Shown here one piece after another: positions 61,101 through 64,000 of a DNA stretch of 64,000 nucleotides. Below the pieces are notes generated by a model. The model did not search any database. It saw only the letters and a list, made by a program, of their open reading frames with translations, and was not told the origin of the DNA. The stretch spans positions 310,001 through 374,000 of the forward strand of contig NZ_JASHKN010000002.1 in assembly GCF_030056735.1 (NCBI RefSeq), in the 5' to 3' direction. The position numbers and the translations under genes were made by a program. Every line of letters starts with the position of its first letter. Position 1 is the stretch's first letter. Source of the stretch: Rhodococcus sp. IEGM 1409. GTDB lineage: Bacteria > Actinomycetota > Actinomycetes > Mycobacteriales > Mycobacteriaceae.

Positions 61101-61592
61101 CGAAGGTTCGGTGCGACCCGGCTGTTGGATCTCGACGAACTACCAGGTGCCGCGGATACCGGGGCGGGCCCCGAGACCGATCTGGTGAAACTTCAGGATG
61201 CATTCCTGCGGTCCCCGTGGGCCAATCGCAGCCCGATCGAAGTGGAGGTTCCCTTTGAGACTTCTATCGCGGGAACGGTTCTGCGGGGCCGGATCGATGC
61301 CGTGTTCGCCGATCCCGACGGCGGGTGGACGGTGATCGACTGGAAGACCGGTGCCGAACCTTCGGCCGCCAACGAGGACGCGGTTGTCATGCAGCTGGCC
61401 GCGTATCGAGTGGCCTGGGCCGAGTTGATGTCGGCCAGAGCTCGTTCGGCGGGGCGCAACGAACAGTTCCCGGCAGACAAGGTGCGCGCGGCGTTTCACT
61501 ACGTGCGATCGGGTCGCACCATCGCCCCCGAGAACCTGCCGGACGGTGAGGCCCTCGCGCACCTCATCCGAACGGCGGGGGCGCAGGACTAG
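58200..61592 (+). CDS. adnB: AdnB subunit of AdnAB helicase-nuclease
   Basis: 1130-aa partner of AdnA: UvrD-like helicase with Walker A GAGAGKTETMAARV (about 48-61), LDEYQDTGHAQ (motif II), VGDPMQSIYGWRGA (motif III) and VHSAKGLEWE (motif V), then a RecB-type nuclease with GTAFHAWIERRFG and VIDWKTGAEP. The Fe-S cysteines of AdnA are absent. GTG 58200 begins at the base after the adnA stop codon, so translation is coupled. It overlaps the convergent DoxX gene by four bases. Confidence 0.94.
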   Translation: MAAATQKARRPKIDPVDLAVALGQHPPTPEQSAVIAAPLGPTLVVAGAGAGKTETMAARVVWLVANGFVDPEAVLGLTFTRKAAQQLTSRIRKRLARLAGSDVLRALDPTGGVRSRILAGEPEVSTYHAYAGRLLSEHGLLLPIEPSATLLSETELWQIAHRVVSGWDSDLDTDKNPGSITETVLALAGQLAEHLVDPEQLLEAHTELDKLIHTLPAGPKQRGGPSKELLNYLDVQHKRIELLPLVARLGETLRREGALDFGSQMSLSARVASEHPEVGQTERERFRVVLLDEYQDTGHAQRVLLSSLFGGGADGRLALTAVGDPMQSIYGWRGASAANLPRFATDFPLANGKPAPTLELLTSWRNPPEALELANLSSAPLRRRGVAVSTLRARPGAVAGDVRLALLGEVEQERQWVAEKIAEEYEAARTEDRPTPTAAVLIRRNADAAPLAEALRSKGLPVEVVGLGGLLHTPEVADVIAMLRVVADPLAGSAAVRLLTGARWQIGAKDLAALAQRSRELAISAGYGTAGAVTDAEALTSAVHDALPGENAEQAGLVDSISDPGPAERYSALGYTRINAIAAELASLRERIGQPLTELVAEVERVLGIGIEAGARTRVGVVGTAGREHLDAFADVVANYATRPTANLTGMLAFFAAAEQIEKGLTPGEVEVAPDRVQILTVHSAKGLEWEVVAIPHVSDGVFPSSTASGSWLGALAELPPSLRGDRAVDADSADGVPVLDLEELYNRKDLENAITAHKKALSNRRLDEDRRLFYVALTRTERALFISAHHWAESGSEPKGPSEFLDELHQMVTAENDAGEEGSHGAIGVVEEWAPAPEPDSDNPLASTPRTAQWPPDPLGARRGAVEAGAASVLSALASLPQGTEETEEPEDDPENWASDVDVLLAEREARANARAEVILPAQLSVTQLVDLKADPDELAARLRRPLPYPPNPLARRGTAFHAWIERRFGATRLLDLDELPGAADTGAGPETDLVKLQDAFLRSPWANRSPIEVEVPFETSIAGTVLRGRIDAVFADPDGGWTVIDWKTGAEPSAANEDAVVMQLAAYRVAWAELMSARARSAGRNEQFPADKVRAAFHYVRSGRTIAPENLPDGEALAHLIRTAGAQD

Positions 61593-61990
61593 CTAGCGTT
61601 TCGACGAGCCTTGAGCGCTTCGGTCACCAGTGGAACCTGCAGGGGGAGACGTGCGATCGAACCGATCTTCTGCGGTGTGGACGTCTTCGGGCTTCGGCAC
61701 CAGTCGATCGCCATCTGGATGTTGGCGGGGAACACGGCAACAAAGAGCGCGGCGGCAAGGCCCGCGCCGAGCTTGCGAGTCTTCGGCACTGCCAAGGCCG
61801 CGCCGATCGCCAATTCCGCGACACCCGACACCTGCGTGTAGGTGCGTGCTTGGCCGGGAAGCTGGCGGGGAACGGTGCTGTCGAAGAACGAGGGCGCTAC
61901 AAAATGCATGGTTCCGGCGCCGAGAAGGATGGCCGACAAACGAAGAGCGGCTGCTTGGCTGGGAGTGGACGTCGAACTGGTGAAAGGCAT
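61589..61990 (-). CDS. DoxX-family membrane protein
   Basis: 133-aa membrane protein with three or four helices (about 13-30, 50-68, 75-95, 115-125). It resembles DoxX-like small proteins of unknown role; some mycobacterial DoxX proteins join a thiol-oxidant complex, which this one is not shown to do. ATG 61990 with weak ribosome-binding site. Confidence 0.75.
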   Translation of the reverse strand: MPFTSSTSTPSQAAALRLSAILLGAGTMHFVAPSFFDSTVPRQLPGQARTYTQVSGVAELAIGAALAVPKTRKLGAGLAAALFVAVFPANIQMAIDWCRSPKTSTPQKIGSIARLPLQVPLVTEALKARRNAS

Positions 61991-62158
61991 TTGCCCAGCC
62001 TGCCTGACGGTGGCTCCACTTGCCAGTGCCGGTGCCGGTATCGGCGCCACTACCGGCGCGCTATTCGGCGCCCGAGTTCCGAAGTCGATCTTCGAGGGTT
62101 ACGCTGCCTGCCGATGTCCGTGTAGGTATTTCGTAAGTTCGAGTGAGAGAGTCGATGT

Positions 62159-63226
62159 ATGGCCGGTAAGCTCCGGGCGCGTTTGACCAGGTCGGAAGCA
62201 TTGACCGATCAGCCTGACTTCGCCCTAGTCGGGGTGCTGCGAATACCCCAGCTGCAGACCAGTCCAGCTCGGGCCATCTACAAGCGAGTTCTCATCGCGT
62301 TGAGTGCTCTCGGCGCCGCCGTGTTGATCGTGTACATCGATCGTGCGGGCTACCGTGACGCTCAGGACAACGAACTTTCCCTGCTCGATTGCATCTACTA
62401 TGCGACGGTTTCGCTCTCGACCACCGGCTACGGCGACATCACCCCGTTCACGCCGTCCGCGCGCCTGGTCAACGTCCTGTTGATCACGCCACTTCGAATC
62501 TTCTTCTTGATCGTGTTGGTCGGCACCACACTTTCAGCTCTGACCGAGAGTTCGCGTCAGGCGTTCAAAATTCAGCGTTGGAGGCAGCACGTGCGTAATC
62601 ACACCGTCGTCGTCGGATACGGCACCAAGGGACGTACGGCAATCGAAGCCATGCTCGGGGACGGTGTGCCGGCGTCGGAGATCGTGGTCGTCGACACAGA
62701 TCAGGCCGTACTGGATTCCGCTGCCAGCAAGGGGTTGGTGACGGTATTCGGTTCGGCTACGAAATCGGACGTACTTCGGTTGGCAGGCGCACAGAATGCG
62801 TCGTCGATCATCGTGGCAACCAACCGCGACGACACCGCAGTGCTCGTGACGCTGACAGCTCGGGAAATTGCGCCGAAGGCCAAGATCGCCGCAGCCATCC
62901 GTGAAGCTGACAATGCGCATCTCCTCCGTCAGTCCGGCGCAGACTCGGTGGTCGTCTCGTCGGAGACAGCCGGCCGACTCCTCGGCATCGCGACCACGAC
63001 GCCGACCGTCGTGGAGATGATCGAAGACCTGCTGACTCCGGAAGCCGGATTCGCGATCGCCGAGCGTGCCGTCGAGCGTGACGAGGTCGGTGGCTCTCCG
63101 CGTCATCTCTCCGACATCGTGCTCGGAGTCGTTCGCGACGGCCGTCTGGTTCGCGTCGGTTCGCCCGAGGTGGACGCCGTCGAAGAGAACGATCGCCTGC
63201 TGTACATCCGGCGCGTCACGAACTGA
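62159..63226 (+). CDS. Potassium channel-like protein with RCK domain
   Basis: 355-aa protein: two transmembrane helices (about 42-62 and 104-130) around a pore loop whose selectivity filter reads TTGYGD (about 92-97), then a TrkA-N/RCK domain (about 150-270: VVVGYGTKGRTAIEAML) and a TrkA-C domain (about 275-355). It should form a ligand-gated K+ channel. ATG 62159. Corresponds to Rv3200c, between adnAB and nudC. Confidence 0.9.
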   Translation: MAGKLRARLTRSEALTDQPDFALVGVLRIPQLQTSPARAIYKRVLIALSALGAAVLIVYIDRAGYRDAQDNELSLLDCIYYATVSLSTTGYGDITPFTPSARLVNVLLITPLRIFFLIVLVGTTLSALTESSRQAFKIQRWRQHVRNHTVVVGYGTKGRTAIEAMLGDGVPASEIVVVDTDQAVLDSAASKGLVTVFGSATKSDVLRLAGAQNASSIIVATNRDDTAVLVTLTAREIAPKAKIAAAIREADNAHLLRQSGADSVVVSSETAGRLLGIATTTPTVVEMIEDLLTPEAGFAIAERAVERDEVGGSPRHLSDIVLGVVRDGRLVRVGSPEVDAVEENDRLLYIRRVTN

Positions 63227-63264
63227 GTGCTACCGAGCTTCGTGCGCGCAGTAATGTCGTGAGC

Positions 63265-64000
63265 GTGAACGACTTCCAGCTGACCGAAACACCTCTGCTC
63301 TCACGTTCGAGCGTCGGCCGCGCCGAGGAATTGCGGTCGGATGCCGCCGCGCTGACCACGGGTTGGGCGGATGCGCTGCTCCTACGTGTGAATTCACGGG
63401 GTCAGGTCAGGGTGTCGCCGGAAGGTCAATTGGTCTTCGCCGAGGCAACCGAACTGGGTCCCGCACCGGTGCGCGGTGCGGTGTTCCTGGGAATTCGCGA
63501 GAATCGCCACGTATGGGCGGTGCGGGTGTCGCTGCTGACAGGCACGTTGTCCGAATTGCGGATGCTTGGCGGAACACTCGACGACGCGGACGCCGGCCTG
63601 TTGACCGGTGCCGTCGCGATTCTCAACTGGCACGACAGTGCCGGATTCAGCGCTATCGACGGCGCACCGAGTGAGCCCACCATGTCCGGCTGGTCACGCA
63701 TCTCCACGTCCACTGGCCACGAGGAGTTTCCCCGAACCGATCCGGCGGTCATCTGCCTGGTGCATGACGGCGGCGATCGAGTTCTGCTCGCGCGTCAGCC
63801 GACCTGGCCGCAGCGGCGCTTCTCGATTCTCGCGGGATTCGTCGAGGCCGGGGAGTCGCTCGAAACGTGTGTTGTACGCGAGATCAAGGAAGAGGTCGGT
63901 ATCGACGTGCACAGCGTCCGATACCTCGGCAGCCAGCCCTGGCCGTTCCCCCGCTCGGTGATGTTGGGCTTCGCCGCAATCGGGGATCCCGCCGCTCCGC
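63265..64000 (+). CDS. nudC: NADH pyrophosphatase NudC (3' truncated by window)
   Basis: First 245 residues of a Nudix hydrolase that cleaves NAD(H) to NMN(H) and AMP and can decap NAD-capped RNA. The Nudix box GFVEAGESLETCVVREIKEEVG (residues about 192-213) and the NudC-specific SQPWPFPRS are present. The zinc-ribbon cysteines of E. coli NudC are missing, as I recall for M. tuberculosis Rv3199c. GTG 63265. The gene continues beyond the window. Confidence 0.92.
   Translation, partial: MNDFQLTETPLLSRSSVGRAEELRSDAAALTTGWADALLLRVNSRGQVRVSPEGQLVFAEATELGPAPVRGAVFLGIRENRHVWAVRVSLLTGTLSELRMLGGTLDDADAGLLTGAVAILNWHDSAGFSAIDGAPSEPTMSGWSRISTSTGHEEFPRTDPAVICLVHDGGDRVLLARQPTWPQRRFSILAGFVEAGESLETCVVREIKEEVGIDVHSVRYLGSQPWPFPRSVMLGFAAIGDPAAP

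Overview
The window is a high-GC actinobacterial chromosome segment, almost certainly Rhodococcus (erythropolis/qingshengii type). Evidence: a Mycobacteriales gene set (mtrA-mtrB-lpqB, whiB1, pdtaS, sigH-rshA, adnAB, DUF3107, DUF3152), a Rhodococcus-style alkB-rubA-rubA-tetR cluster, frequent GTG starts, and strong G/C third-position bias. From memory of M. tuberculosis, gene order runs collinear with about Rv3252c down to Rv3199c, so most of the window is conserved core rather than accessory DNA. I see no insertion sequence, prophage, CRISPR array, rRNA or tRNA.

Layout. 1-2.4 kb: alkane hydroxylase, two rubredoxins and a TetR regulator (no rubredoxin reductase). 2.4-13.6 kb: ahcY, tmk, the MtrAB two-component system with lipoprotein LpqB, a ComF-like phosphoribosyltransferase, long-form HPF and SecA1. 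13.6-20.6 kb: lipid block with an Rv3235-like protein, a small HAD protein, a WS/DGAT-like acyltransferase with a degenerate active-site motif, a ferredoxin-reductase-type electron donor and two tandem acyl desaturases controlled by shared palindromes. 20.7-28.7 kb: rsgA-aroA, SRAP, a SIMPL lipoprotein, YbaK, sigH-rshA, the 24-residue ribosomal protein bL37, a biotinyl/lipoyl carrier, pdtaS and whiB1. 28.9-40.9 kb: lipid kinase, small enzymes, a lone ParA, rhlE with an apparent CTG start behind a short upstream ORF, a ferritin-like protein, DUF3107, TetR, DUF3152, MoeZ and TIGR02569. 40.9-53.6 kb: a block that interrupts the mycobacterial order. It carries a GntR/MFS pair, a nitrite-assimilation run (narK-nirB-nirD-nnaR-cbiX), a mycothiol-dependent-isomerase-type protein, lipoprotein and membrane proteins, and a MobA-MoeA fusion. 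53.7-64 kb: alkyltransferase-like protein, lipase-type hydrolase, AdnAB helicase-nuclease, DoxX, a potassium-channel-like protein and truncated nudC.

How the genes connect. NarK imports nitrate/nitrite and NirBD reduces nitrite to ammonium. CbiX (and possibly the HemD-like domain of NnaR) relates to the siroheme NirB needs, and MoeZ/MobA-MoeA supply molybdenum cofactor. The oxidoreductase passes electrons to the acyl desaturases. SigH-RshA and WhiB1 handle thiol/oxidative and NO stress.

Less expected signals: short direct duplications of 16-21 bp touching the stop codons of at least seven genes; CTG starts for rhlE (forced by the reading frame) and probably rsgA; a possible N-terminally extended SigH isoform; a WS/DGAT motif lacking its usual catalytic His; and a 12-unit GT tract between two convergent genes.
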